The translations under genes were made by a program, and so were the position numbers. A stretch of 64,000 nt of DNA. Origin: Cololabis saira. Lineage: Eukaryota > Chordata > Actinopteri > Beloniformes > Belonidae. The stretch covers positions 47,646,368 through 47,710,367 of the forward strand of contig NC_084591.1 of NCBI RefSeq assembly GCF_033807715.1, written 5' to 3'. Positions 1 to 61,749 of the stretch are shown one piece after another. Position 1 is the stretch's first letter, and every line of letters starts with the position of its first letter. The notes under the pieces were generated by a model, which saw only the letters and a program-made list of their open reading frames with translations, searched no databases and had not been told where the DNA came from.

Positions 1-85
1 GAGCATAAATCAATCTTGTATATGATGTAAAGATTGTGTCGTCCCCAAAGGTGTGAGGATGAAACGATAACGGGGTTCACCTTAC

Positions 86-118
86 GGCCTCAGGCTGGAG
101 CAGGTGAAGCTCTGAGCT
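86..118 (-). CDS. hydin: possible hydin micro-exon
   Basis: A 33-nt phase-0 segment between GTGCCAG and GCC|GTAAGG reads SSELHLLQPEA, reminiscent of the SS-E-----P-EA string that follows exon 9 in mammalian HYDIN. The expected residues just before it are missing, so another small exon may lie between, or this is chance. Confidence 0.3.
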
Positions 119-958
119 CTGGCACAAGATAAATAACAGTCATGTGGGACTTTTCATAGTTTATTTATTTATTTAATTTTAGTTGTTAAATTTCTGGAAA
201 AGAAAAAAGTCAGATCATACATGAGAGAAACTATTCAGTTTGTGTCAAAATATTTGTACTTGTATGAAACTGAAGATGCATAATGCAAACCTGACATTTA
301 CTTTTAGTTCAGTTTGTGGAAAATGGTTGGCCTGGCTTTCTCTTTAAAACTTAAACACTTATAAAGCATTACAAACTGGAACAATAGGACAAACGCACAG
401 CATTGTTTTGTATTTTGTGTCTTTCAAATAAAATACAATTTTTTCCAGTGATATGTTCCTCATTCAAGGTTGTTAAAAAAATACTGCTATAATATTGTAT
501 CGTTATCTTGAGATTAGTGTATCATTACATCCCTAATAGTAACGAAGTAGATGTACTTCGTTATACTACTTAAGTCGTTTTTTTGAGGATTTGTACTTTA
601 CTTTGTGTTTTTTTTTTATCAGGACTTTTACTTTTACTTCACTACATTTAAAAGTTCAAAAAATATACTTTTACTTTGTTACTTTGACATTTGCCACCTC
701 GTTACTCGTTACAAACTAAAAAAATCAAAGAATTATGCCTGTTGTGCCTCCAAAGAGCCACAAGATAAAGGCATTCAAGATAAATCATTTCTTTTGCTTA
801 CAACTAATCAGCAATGAGGGAATAGAATAGAGAATGGAAAGCTGGAATTAAACATTGTTAAGCACTATTGGACAAGTTATTGGACAAGTTATTGGACAAG
901 TTATTGGACGCCTGCCAGCTCAGGAAATGCTTTGCTGTGGATAAAGGTTTTGCATATG
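119..958. other. Hydin intron 9, no gene seen
   Basis: AT-rich. 530-700 resembles the AAGTAAAAGTA interior of family J; 875-910 has four GGACAAGTTATT-type units. Nothing coding recognised apart from the candidate micro-exon before it. Confidence 0.6.
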
Positions 959-960
959 TA

Positions 961-1941
961 CACTGCAAAAACTCAAAATCTTAACAAGAATATTTGTCTT
1001 ATTTCTAGTTAAAATGTCTCATTTTTAGTAAAAAAAAAAAAAAAATCTCATTACACTTAAAACAAGACTCATCACTGGAAAAAAAGAACAATTTTCACCT
1101 GTTTCAAGTAGATTTTCACTTGAAATAAGTAGAAAAATCTGCCAGTGGAACAAGATTTTTTTGCTTGTAATGAGAAGATAAATCTTTTCTACTTATTTCA
1201 AGTGAAAATTTACTTGAAACAGGTGAAAATTGTCAAATAACAAGTTAAGTTTAAGTGTAATGAGATTCTTTGACACGTTCAGGCTGCAGTGGAAGCTTGT
1301 ATGACTTGCATGTAGATTCTTCAGGCCTGGACATTTAGTGGATGAAACCACCCACGACTCTTTATATCAAACCATTCAAAAGTTATCTACTATCAAATAT
1401 GGACCAACCAGATGAAGAGGGGGGGGGGGTTGCATCGTCATCGCCATCGTCGCAGGATGGAGACGCACATTTTGATGTATAACACACCTGGGCGCACGTT
1501 ACGTTTCAGGCGAAGAAACGGCCGAAGGAATGGCATAAATTGTACCAAAATTACACGATTCATTCAAAATGGCTGACTTCCTGTTCGGTTTGGGCCATGG
1601 CGCCAAGAGACTTTTCTTTAAGTTGTGACATGATACAGGTGTGTACCGATTTTCGTGCATGTACGTCAAACCGTATTGTGGGGCTTGAGGCACAAAGTTT
1701 TCTAGGGGGCGCTGTTGAGCCATTAGGCCACGCCCATCAATGCAAACCATGAAATATCACATTTATCACCAGGACTGACTTGGTGCAAAATTTGGTGACT
1801 TTTGGGGCACGCTTAGGGGGAAAAAAGGCCCTCATTTCATCAGAAGAAAAATTCCTACAGATACAATAGAGCCTTCGCACTGCAAGTGCTCGGGCCCTAA
1901 TAAGACAAATATCCCTGGTAAGATTTAGAGTTTTTGCAGTG
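961..1941. mobile_element. Palindromic TA-flanked MITE (family A), with inner insertion
   Basis: The ends are CACTGCAAAAACTCAAAATC and the near-complement ending TTTTTGCAGTG, each flanked by TA. The left half folds on itself (ACCTGTTTCAAGTA...TACTTGAAACAGGT). The right arm is interrupted at about 1270-1902 by a second repeat whose end reads TGCTCGGGCCCTAA, a common fish interspersed sequence. Confidence 0.8.
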
Positions 1942-2045
1942 TAGAGACATTTTTGTCCAGTGTGTAGGGAAAAAGAAAAGCATGGGCATGGAGAAGACAA
2001 ATATGTAGAGACAGAGAAATGAAGGACAGTAAAGTCCAAACCCAC

Positions 2046-32018
<29,973 letters not shown>

Positions 32019-32164
32019 TGTGAGTGTATTTCTTCGTAAAACAACCTGCAATAAACAAAATGACCCAGAAAGAAAGTAATGGGTAAATGATTATAATTTT
32101 GTAAAAATGACTATAATCACACTCTAAAAGCAAGGAAAAAGCAAGGTTATTCGTATCTGGTGAT

Positions 32165-32900
32165 AATGAAGGAATGAATGAATGCATTTTTATTTCGAAC
32201 ATGTATATAAAATGAAAGTAAAAATAAAAAATAAAAAGATAAACATTTGCATCTTCATATTCACATATGTTCGAAAAAAAGGAGTAGGAAAAGAAGGAAG
32301 TTTACACTTTTTCCTAGTTCTTACCCCTTTATAACTCTATGGATTTACATTATTGCTATTATTATATCTACACAATATCCATATAAATATAATCTATATA
32401 AATACTACATAAACATGCCTATTATTACATAATTATCCATATAAGTATATAGAAAATATAAATATTACATAAATATTATATCAATATGTAGAAAATACAA
32501 ATATTACATAAATCTATATAAATATGCACTATATAAACTACATAAATATCCCTATAAATATATATGTGCTACATACCCAATAAATATATAATATATATTT
32601 ATTTATATAATTATAACTATCCCTCTCAACATATAATATATACTAAACACATATCCACATAAATATCTAAACATATCTTAAGCAAGTATAATGTACAATT
32701 TTTTCCTATTTTATTTGATTCTCACACTCCTCATTAACCCATTTCCTCTTCCATATACCAGTTTATAAATATTTTTTTGTATCTCTTTTTAAACAGATTT
32801 ATTTTAGTACTTTGTTTCATTTCCTGCTCCAAACTGTTCCACAGAGTCTCCACAGTTCCATATGCAAATGCTTTTCATTGTTGTTCGTACTTTATGTTTT
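32165..32900 (-). mobile_element. AT-rich LINE remnant
   Basis: The ends GAATGAATGAATG...TTCGAACATG and CAAACTGTTCCACAGAGTCT resemble the 3' region of fish LINEs on the minus strand; the middle (32330-32700) is low-complexity TAAATAT sequence. In hydin intron 1. Confidence 0.5.
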
Positions 32901-32979
32901 CTAAAAGTCAGTCCCCCCCTTATAGCCTGTGAGAAAGTGAGCAACCCCTCCCCTTCTCACCATCACTGGACTTTTTTTT

Positions 32980-33360
32980 AATGTGTGTGGCAGAGTGGAG
33001 GATTGGGCGTGGTCTGCGGGGGAGCAGCACACAGGTGTGCCTGGTTCTACTGATTGTGGCACACCTGTGTCCAATCAACCTCTCCACCCTGCCTGGGTTT
33101 ATAAACAGCAGCTGCATACCAGAAGGGGGGTCTGCTGAATGGAGGAAGCTTGTTGAGAGGCTATGCCCCATTGTGCCTTTTTTCAGAATACGGATTTTGC
33201 ATTCCGCCTGTATGTCTGTGTTTTTTTTACACAAAATAAAAAGCCTTATTTTTTTTGGCATTCTACGCTCTGCAAGGTTTTTTTTACACCTCATCACCCA
33301 GGTCCAGTTTTGCCTTGTCCCCTTGTACGTGGGGAGGCCGCTCTGGATCCTCACATAGCC
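32980..33360. mobile_element. Family Z repeat without GA array
   Basis: It begins GTGGCAGAGTGGAGGATTGG, contains an inverted pair around CACACAGGTGTG / CACACCTGTGT, and ends in the AAATAAAAAGCC region. Open frames on both strands are repeat-derived. Confidence 0.55.
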
Positions 33361-33680
33361 CCTTTCTCAATAGATTAAAGCTATGCAAGGATATTTTATT
33401 TTATTTATATTTATTTTATGGCACAGTGAGATTGAGTTTATAAAAGAATAGTATATCCATTCAAAACATAGTTAAAAAAATGTTTTCTCAGTCTGTACAA
33501 GGCATTTACTTTAGTCGTCAACAGGTTTAAAACATTCAAGATAAGAACAGGGGTGATTTTAGTTTAAGGATCAGCTCAATTTTCCTCTGTGTTGTCACTG
33601 TTATAGTCGTATAAAACTTAAAAATTAGTGAAATGCATTAACTATATTTCTGACGCGTTCAGGAGTCATTTGGGCCTATA

Positions 33681-34160
33681 CACTGCAAAAACTCAAAATC
33701 TTACCAAGAATATTTGTCTTATTTCTAGTTCAAATGTTTCATTTTTGGTCAAACAAATCAGTTAAATCGTTTAAACGGGTAAAAACAATGTCAGGTCGAA
33801 CTAACGTTTACTGTTTTTGATTAAAGTGACAAATAAACTATTTCAGTATCTATAAATCTCATTACACTTAAAACTAGAGTCATTACCAGAAAAATAACTT
33901 ATTTGACCATTTTCACCTGTTTCAAGTAAATTTTCACTTGAAATAAGTAGAAAAATCTGCCAGTGGAACAAGATTGTTTTGCTTGTAATGAGAAGATAAA
34001 TTATAAGTTATTTTTCTGGTAATGATTCTTGTTTTATGTGTAATGAGATTTATAGATACTGAAATAGTTTATTTGTCACTTTAATCAAAAACAGTAAACG
34101 TTAGTTCGACCTGACATTGTTTTTACCCGTTTAAACGGTTTAAACGGTTTAACCCCGCCT
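33681..34160. mobile_element. Palindromic MITE, family A variant with longer arms
   Basis: The left end CACTGCAAAAACTC is present and the right terminus is missing. An extra pair of roughly 110-bp arms (about 33750-33870 versus 34041-34160, containing GGTCGAACTAACGTTTACTG and its complement) encloses the usual family A core. It lies in hydin intron 1. Confidence 0.78.
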
Positions 34161-34280
34161 CGCCCCACTCCTACACCACACAATAAATTATTAAAGGCCC
34201 ACAAATACATTTCCTTTTCCTTATTATCCGAGAAATTTGGCCAACAAAGACGCAGTAGTTACATTACCATATGTAGAATT

Positions 34281-34430
34281 AAGCATGATTTATGGTTCCG
34301 CGTTAAATCGACGGCATGGCCTACGGCGTAAGGTACGCGTTGGTGTAACGCAGACCATAGATCAGCCTACGGCGTAGGGTACGCAGCGACGCGCACCGTT
34401 GGTGTAACGCGGAACCATATATCCGCCTTT
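34281..34430. mobile_element. Family I MITE downstream of hydin exon 1
   Basis: GATTTATGGTTCCGCGTTAA...GTAACGCGGAACCATATAT, with a doubled central CCTACGGCGTA block. Just inside hydin intron 1, 117 bp from the exon 1 donor. Confidence 0.82.
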
Positions 34431-34546
34431 ATTATCCGTCGCGTCAACTGCGGACTAAAACTATCCTGTTTTATCATCATGTGGCTTATAAAATATATAA
34501 AACAATAAAAGCAAGTCATTCTTATAAAGTTAAAATAATGTCTTAC

Positions 34547-34600
34547 CGACGTGTTGACGACTTTTTCTGTTGAACTTTCTGTTGAACTTTTTCTGTTGGC
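34547..34600 (-). other. hydin: hydin exon 1 (5' untranslated, start approximate)
   Basis: On the minus strand a strong splice donor CG|GTAAGAC ends an exon at 34547, just downstream of the X-box. No open frame continues into coding exon 2, whose ATG is internal, so this is inferred to be a noncoding first exon. Its 5' end is a guess bounded by the X-box. Confidence 0.6.
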
Positions 34601-34662
34601 AGCGACGGTTTGTTGCCATGGCAACGTCCTCACTCCCCAGTAACCTGCTCGCTGATTGGCTG
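34600..34662 (-). promoter_or_regulatory. hydin: hydin core promoter: RFX X-box and CCAAT box
   Basis: A perfect 14-bp X-box palindrome GTTGCCATGGCAAC lies at 34612-34625, and an inverted CCAAT box (ATTGG on the plus strand, 34654-34658) lies about 30 bp upstream in the hydin direction. RFX2/3 and FOXJ1-coupled RFX sites of this form drive motile-cilium genes in vertebrates, so the site fits the function of the gene it precedes. The transcription start was not observed; I place it between the X-box and the exon 1 donor. Confidence 0.8.
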
Positions 34663-35151
34663 AGAGACAAACCGAGTCTGTGCTGAAGTGGAGGCTTGAA
34701 TTCAATGTTGTACTAGTTGTATCACTAATAGTCCTCAAAAAAGGCTTTAGTTTTCGAGATACCCCTACTTTATTTTTTATTTTTTTATTTTATTAGTTTG
34801 CACACAATAAAGGTAACTCTTACAATCAAGAAGGTAAAACAAATGTGACAGGAGAAGTCAAAAAGCCAACAGGCTTATGCAGCGAAACCTCCCCTCAATT
34901 TAGGAAGTAAAACAGTAATTACAAAAAACAAAACAAGAAAACACAACAAGACGAAAACTATAAACACACACACACACACACACACTCCTTCACCTTTCTC
35001 TCATTTGTCAGAAAAACATAAATCCCTATGAAATATACTATTACTTAGTTTTCATGAATGCTATTGGATACTAACCAGTGGTTTTATGGAGATATCTGGT
35101 ACAGTTCTCTTAAAAATGAGAGGAGGATTAGTGGCATAATAGCCTTATATT

Positions 35152-35722
35152 CAGTACTGGAGTTGAGGGGGGATGAGGGGGGATGAGGGGGGATGAGGGG
35201 GGATGGTGTCCCTCCTGAAATAAAAACGGTCCAAATCATCCCCCCTGTAAAACTGCCATCCCTCCTTTCCATCCCTTATGTCATTTCATCAATGAATGTG
35301 GTTTTACTGCTATTTCAACATTTAGAGTCATCACCAGAAAAATAACACCAGAAAAATAACTTATTGGACAATTTTCACCTGTTTCAAGTAAATTTTCACT
35401 TGAAATAAGTAGAAAAATCTGACAGTGGGACAAGATTTATCTTCTTATTACAAGCAAAAAAATCTTGTTCCACTGGCAGATTTTTCTACTTATTTCAAGT
35501 GAAAATCTACTTGAAACAGGTGAAAATTGTAGTTTTTTCCAGTGATGAGTCTTGTTTTAAGTGTAATGAGATTTTTTTACTAAAATGAGACATTTTAACT
35601 AGAAATAAGACAAATATTCTTATTAAGATTGTGAGTTTTTGCAGTGATCCATTTTACTTATCCTGTGAAGGACAGAGTCATATTGATAAGTTCAGAAAAC
35701 TGTTTTTTTTGTTGTGTTTTGA
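35152..35722 (+). mobile_element. Family S copy 2, 3' truncated
   Basis: It starts CAGTACTGGAGTTGAGG, has GGGGGGATGA short tandem repeats, then the shared hairpin core. Similarity to the other copies stops at about 35722. It is in the hydin-pnp intergenic region. Confidence 0.8.
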
Positions 35723-35999
35723 AAGATATGCTGTGGTCGCAGATTGAACAGGTCTCCTCTTCTCTCTCTCTATTTTCCTCTCTCTTTCCTTTTCAGTCTG
35801 GAAATGTCCTTTAAAAACCCTATGAAGAGAACCATCCAGAAAAGATGTGGATGATGGATTTCCTGGGTCCACCAAAACTGGTGTCTTGTCCTTGTAAGTT
35901 GATGGTGTGGATTTCTGTCAGTTAATAATTGCTGTTTGTTTTGATCTTATTACAACAGACTCAAAACTTGACCACTGAGCAAATATTACATAAACATAA

Positions 36000-36478
36000 C
36001 ACAAATCATTGGACACCCTGTTAGAGCTCTGTCTGCCTTGTGCGACCAACAAACCTTCCGCTCTGCTCCCAGGATCCTGCACACGCACTTCACTCAATGT
36101 TGGAGTGGCTCCCTTCAGGTCGCAGGCTGCGATGTCCACGCTGGAGAACACAGAGGAGGAGGGCCACCTTTGTCCCCAGAGCAGTCCAGCTCTTAAACAA
36201 CGACCCCTCCCTGTCTCAACGGCGACTCACTTAATGCACATAGCACTTTAACATTAAGCACAAAGCACTTTTACTGGCAGTAGCTTGGATATTTTTAACT
36301 GCACACCCTATTTATGTATGTATGTTTTTATGTTGTTGATGTTCTATTTGTCTTTTAATGCTGCTCCTTATGCCTTTTAAATTACCCCTCAGGGAAAAAT
36401 AAAGTGTTTTGAATTGAATTGAATTGAATTGAATTGAATTGAATTGAATTGAATTGAATTGAATTGAATTGAATTGAA
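36000..36478 (+). mobile_element. LINE 3' end with (TTGAA)n tail
   Basis: SGRRLRCPRWRTQRRRATFV then PRAVQLLNN is a second LINE C-terminus. The 3' UTR ends in a pure TTGAA pentanucleotide array (about 36412-36476), as expected for a tail-templated insertion. Confidence 0.78.
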
Positions 36479-36660
36479 ATAATGGCAGGTAAAAACTCCG
36501 CCAGTGGGAGAAAAGCCTTAAGCCAAACAGTGGCAAGAAAAACTCCCCTTTAGGAGGAAGAAACCTGGACCAGGACCTGGATCTTAAGGGGGGGACCTCC
36601 TGCCAGAGGCCAGCTGGGCAGAGCAGGAAAAGAGAAAATGGACAGAGAGCATGAAGAACA
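36479..36660. mobile_element. Second copy of the ACCTGGACCAGGACC repeat, one unit
   Basis: GGCAGGTAAAAACTCCGCCA to CCTGGACCAGGACCTGGATC, directly after the (TTGAA)n LINE tail; no tandem expansion. Confidence 0.85.
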
Positions 36661-37124
36661 GAGAAAGGAGAGACACAGACACAATAGTTAGCTAGTGCAC
36701 TGCAGAGATAACTATATAAGCAGACATACACAGCAGACACTGAGGTGGTCAGAAGGGGGGGGGGCAGGATGTCAGCAGGCATACAGCAGACATCCATACA
36801 GACAGGTGGAAGCAAGCAGTGGGATGATCAAAGGGTGCAACATGCAGCTCCTGAAGCTCTGGCCTGCAAATATGCACCGAAAGGAAAATGAAGGGGGCCA
36901 AATCAATAAATTACCCACTGAATGAAACAATGTGCAATATAAATGCAATATCCTTCATACCATTTGTTCAATTCATTTCAAAACTAAACCGAATTACTGT
37001 ACTAAGGATGGGGTTCTTGGTAACATTAGTTACACTATTTAGCTCGGCTAACAATGGCAATCAGTCAAGTCCACCCAACTCCACTTCCCAGAAATGAAAA
37101 CTTAATTCCTAGCTAACAACTCAG

Positions 37125-37341
37125 AGCTAAGTTTCACTTTTACCAAACCTTTACATAATACCCTGCTACAACTGCCTGAATTTCTGGTTTGGTTTAGGGC
37201 TGTCAGTTAACAATGGTTGTTTCTTTTGATCTCAGACCAGACAATCAGCAATTGTTAGCTGACAGCCCGAATCCTGCACCAGAAATTCAGGCAGTTGTAG
37301 CAGGTTATTATGTAAAGGTTTGGTAAAAGTGAAACTTAGCT
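37125..37341. mobile_element. Foldback element
   Basis: Arms of about 60 bp, AGCTAAGTTTCACTTTTACC...CTGCCTGAATTTCTGG and the complement, around an imperfect GTCAGTTAACAATGG / AGCAATTGTTAGCTGAC pair. Confidence 0.88.
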
Positions 37342-38407
37342 TGTTTAATCAGGATTTAAGTTGGGCTGACACTACGGTGCACACCTTTAAAAGCATGTGT
37401 TAGCGCACGGAGAGGAGAGTTTCCAGCTGTGATCCGAGAGGTGACAGAGGAACGAAACAACAAATCAACCCTTACAAGAGACTTCTGATTTGCGGAAAAC
37501 ATTCAGATAATGAGGCGAGTATCCGGATTTTCTCCGTTCTCTGCCTTTCAACCCTTCAGGTCCTCAGGATTTCTTCCCGTCTTGTCTCATTTATTTACTC
37601 CCTATCCTCTTTCTTGTGCCTCTTCTCTTTTACTATATTGCTTATTAGGGCCCAAGCACAAGGGTGCAAGGACCCTATTGTATCTGTAATGTTTAGTAAG
37701 GGGTGCCAATGTAAATTGGCATTACTGCTATCGCTCAGATGTAGGGAGGGGTGGAAATGTGAAAAACATGTCCCTGGGGGTAAAACATAAACAGGACCCT
37801 AGAGTCATGTAAAACATGACCCTGACCCTAAATAACCCTGAAAAAAAGTTTGGCAACCACTTTATTACTATTACTTAGATTTATTAAGGGGTGCCGATGT
37901 AAATACAGTAAGTCTATGGTCTTTGAAATATTGCGACTTAAGTTTTATGATTTTTTTTCTCATATCTCTCCATTTTAGCTGATGATGTCATCCACTCTAA
38001 CATTCTGGGGTTGACCAATAAACTTAAAAAATCTGAAACAAATGTACGTTTCCTAAATTTCCTTTGGGATCAATAAAGTATCCATCCATCCATGTATCGT
38101 CCACACCTTCCACTCAACCACCATCAATTATAATCCAATTAAGTTAATTTTGTCTTGGTTTATGATTTACTTTGCTGTTTGTTTTATCTCAGACAAGGTT
38201 TTTAGGTTATTATTCTTAGGTTATTGTTAACCTGACATGTTTCGGTGGAAAACTTAATCCGAGTGTCACAGAGGGCGTGATTCACCTGTCAAAACTGACA
38301 GGTGAGTGACACCTTGCATTGTTCAGCGAACATTAGCTGATGTCAATGATTTAATGGCTCTTATCAATTTACTCTAAATCCCAAATTATAATCCCCAGTG
38401 TCATATA

Positions 38408-40330
<1,923 letters not shown>

Positions 40331-40384
40331 CCAGTTAACTGAACCAGTTTAAAACAGTACCAGAGAAGCCTGCCGGGTTTCTGA

Positions 40385-40966
40385 GGCCCCGTTTCCACGT
40401 AGCAAAAACTGTGGCTTTTTCATGCGTTTTGGCCGTTCGTTTACACGAAAACGCAGCTCAAAGTCTCCAAAAACCATCATTTCTGAAAACTCCGGCCAAA
40501 GTGGAGATTTTTAAAAACTCAGTTTTCACGTTTGCTTGTAAACGGAGGGAAACGGACATTTATTCTTCAGAACGTCACATTATGAGACAGAAACGTCACC
40601 AGCGTCATGAGTGACACCTGTGGTTACAATTAGTTTGTAACCGTCAATATTTTCTTGTATTTTACCTGTTTTATATTCTAAAGTCACACTCTAAAGTAAC
40701 TCCACTTCTCTGTCACTCCAAACCAAAGACTCTGGTTCATCTTGGAAGTAACTGGAAGTTACTCGTGTCATTTGTTGATGTTTTTTTCCAGGATTCTGAT
40801 TGGCTAGCATGACTTTATCTTCTCGTTACACTGCCCCCTGTAGGTTTGGCTGCTCATAGCACCTTAACAGATATTTATGCAGGTTTATGTAAATGATGGT
40901 ATTTTTCAAAACGTAGAGGGGGAAATATCCGTTTTTGTAAATACCCGGCTAAGTGTAAACGTGGCC
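40385..40966 (+). mobile_element. MITE family G, intact copy
   Basis: Inverted ends GGCCCCGTTTCCACGTAG / CTAAGTGTAAACGTGGCC. It contains an uninterrupted GGCTAGCA at 40802-40809, the empty version of the 25-kb hAT site. Confidence 0.8.
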
Positions 40967-41259
40967 TTAGTCAATTTAACAGGGTGGGGTGAGTCCATGT
41001 TACACCTGATATCATTAACAATCTTTAGCAGGGTTAATGTTCTGTGCTGTGGTTCGTCCTAAAACCAGACTGATATTTCTCTAAAAACATTATTACTATT
41101 TAAAAATTCACTGAGTTGGATAAAAACTAATTTTTTCTCATTGTAAGTTGGATACAGATCGGTAGTTATTAATTGATGATTGTAAATTGCCTGTAGGTGT
41201 GTGTGTGTGTGGTTGTTTGTGTGTATATATGGCTCCAGCAGACCCCCGTGACCCTAGTG

Positions 41260-41703
41260 CAGGGGTCGGAAACCCAAAATGTTTTAGAGCCATATTGGAC
41301 CAAAAACACAAAAAACAAATATGTCTGGAGCCGCAAAAAATGAAAAGTCTTGTATCAGCCTTAGAATGAAGGTAAATGGCGAAAGGCGAAATGTTGAGAA
41401 AAAAGTACAATTTCGAGAAAAAAGTCGAAATGTCGAGAAAAAAGTCGAAATGTTGGGAAAAAAGTCGAAATGTTGAGGAAAAAAGTAAAAAAGGCGAGAT
41501 TAATGTTGAAGTACAATTTCGAGAAAATAGTTGAAATGTCGAGAAAAAAGTCAAAAGGAAGAAAAAAAGAGAAAAAAAGGAAAAAAATAGAAAAAAAGGA
41601 AAAAAAGGAAAAAAAAGGTCAAACATTTTTGAAAAAGCTCCAGGAGCCACCAGGGCGGCGCTAAAGAGCATGTGGCTCTAGAACCGCAGGTTGCCGACCC
41701 CCG
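41260..41703 (-). mobile_element. hAT-like family D copy 2, inserted in a LINE2-type tail
   Basis: CAGGGGTCGGAAACC...GGTTGCCGACCCCCG flanked by CCCTAGTG (41252-41259) and CCCTAGAG (41704-41711). Removing it restores a fish LINE2-like tail running to GATAAAGCAGGTGTAGAA and ATGGATGGATG. Confidence 0.88.
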
Positions 41704-42382
41704 CCCTAGAGGATAAAGCAGGTGTAGAATATGGATGGATGTTGTTTTTATACCCTGTGAAATGACACGTAAATGTAAGAACAACAGTGTTTATTTTTAT
41801 TTTATTTTATTTATTCATTTTTATCATATTATAATTTGGGTGAAACTCTTTCCCAGCTTTCATGCCCTCCAACCTTGGATCGAGGATTTCCCCTCTTAAA
41901 TCTGTTTATTACATAATCTGACACCATCATTTGTTCACTCTGATGAACTACGTTTCACTTCTATAATCAAAACCTTCAGTGAATCCAGAATGGCCCTATT
42001 TATGTGTAGTTTTACAGCTTTATAGGTTAGCTTTTAACTTTGTTTTTCTTTCTGTGTGCCTTCTCTTGTCTCTCACCGTCACTGCCTCTCTCTCTTCTGA
42101 CCCCTGAGTCAGCACTTTGAATTGTGTCAGCCTGTGACAGAGAAAGAGAGAGAGAAAGAAAGACAGATAGAAAGAGAGAAATAAAGAAAGGGAGGGGAAT
42201 GAGTTGTACAGCAGCTTGCACACATGAATGAGTTACGTTGAATATTAGTGTCAGTGACTTAGGTTACTGGGGATTTTTCTTTTTTTTGTTTTTTCTTTTA
42301 ATCCTCAGCAAAAACTTGAGCTGTATTACCTAAAAGGAACACTTTTCAACTGTTCTCTTCTCAGAGTTTGCCCCTGTGTTCC

Positions 42383-43155
42383 CTGGAGTTGAGGGGGATG
42401 AGGAAATAAAAACAGTCCAAATCATCCCCCTGTAAAACTGCCATCCCTCCTTTCCATCCCTTATGTCATTTCATCAATGAATGTGGTTTTACTGCTATTT
42501 CAACATTTACAGTCATCACCAGAAAAATAACACCAGAAAAATAACTTATTTGACAATCTTCACCTGTTTCAAGTACATTTTCACTTGAAATAAGTAGGAA
42601 AATCATTAATCTTTTAATGTCATCACATATCAGACTTATAATATAATAGCACTGATCGTGTCCCTCTGTGTTTGAAGCACACACTGCAAAAACTCAAAAT
42701 CTTACCAGGAATATTTGTCTTATTTCTTGTTAAAATGTCTAATTTTTAGTCAAAAAAATCTCTTTACACTTAAAACGAGACTCATCACTGGAAAAATAAC
42801 TTGTTATTTGACAATTTTACTAAAATGAGACATTTTAACTAGAAATAAGACAAATATTCTTGTTAAGATTGTGAGTTTTTGCAGTGATCCATGTTACTTA
42901 TCCTGTGAAGGACAGAGTCATATTGATAAGTTCAGAAAAGTGTTTTTTATTGTTGTGTTTTGATGTATTTGATGTAAGCCCAGTGGATATTTAAAGCTTA
43001 CAGAAGGCTGCATTTAACTGCTGCTATGTCATTCCTGCAGTATTTCTGCAGGTGTTTTGGTCACTGCTATTATTTGGAATATATTATATTATTTGTAATC
43101 AGCACAAATGATCTGTCCCCATATGATAAAATCCACCACCCCCCCTGATATTTTC
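42383..43155 (+). mobile_element. Family S copy 3
   Basis: It begins CTGGAGTTGAGGGGGATGAG, carries a nested, rearranged family A copy (about 42681-42890), and ends near GATATTTTCTGG, less than 100 bp upstream of the pnp promoter GC box. Confidence 0.8.
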
Positions 43156-43240
43156 TGGTTCCCAGCCATGTCTCTTCCAGTGAACGGATCAGTGAGTTGC
43201 CCATCCTGCTGGAAAATGGGATTTATCCTTCAAAGGGACC

Positions 43241-43410
43241 GGCGGCTCGTTAGGCCCCGCCCCCCTCCTGTCACGTGACCTCCGCCGCCCGGGGCGTCAC
43301 GTGACCTCCGTCTCCATCAGCAGCGCTTTAAATGCCCGTCAACTGAAAACTGAACTCCGCGGTCAGCAAACTTGTTAAATCCAAACATAAACATTAGCAG
43401 GACATTCATC
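43241..43410 (+). promoter_or_regulatory. pnp: pnp promoter with twin CACGTG (CLEAR/M-box-like) sites
   Basis: Immediately upstream of the pnp ATG is a GC-rich stretch with a GC box (CCCCGCCCCCC) and two copies of GTCACGTGACCTCCG; the CACGTG cores are at 43272-43277 and 43298-43303, 26 bp apart. An AT-rich TTTAAAT lies at about 43327. GTCACGTGAC is the preferred palindrome of MiT/TFE bHLH-zip factors (MITF, TFEB, TFEC). Fish iridophore pnp genes are linked to this factor family, so the motif suggests pigment or lysosomal-type regulation; this is inference. Confidence 0.7.

Positions 43411-61749
<18,339 letters not shown>

Noticed and set aside
1499..1752. 70-83-codon frames on both strands
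   Set aside because: Located in the interspersed repeat inserted in a family A MITE; typical of that repeat, not a gene.
32920..33358. 125-144-codon frames on both strands
   Set aside because: They lie in an interspersed repeat (family Z) and overlap each other; no domain pattern.
34367..34738. 123-codon minus-strand frame over the hydin promoter
   Set aside because: It crosses the X-box, exon 1 donor and a MITE; no similarity and better explained as promoter and untranslated exon.
36312..36815. 167-codon minus-strand frame
   Set aside because: It reads through the TTGAA LINE tail and a common repeat.
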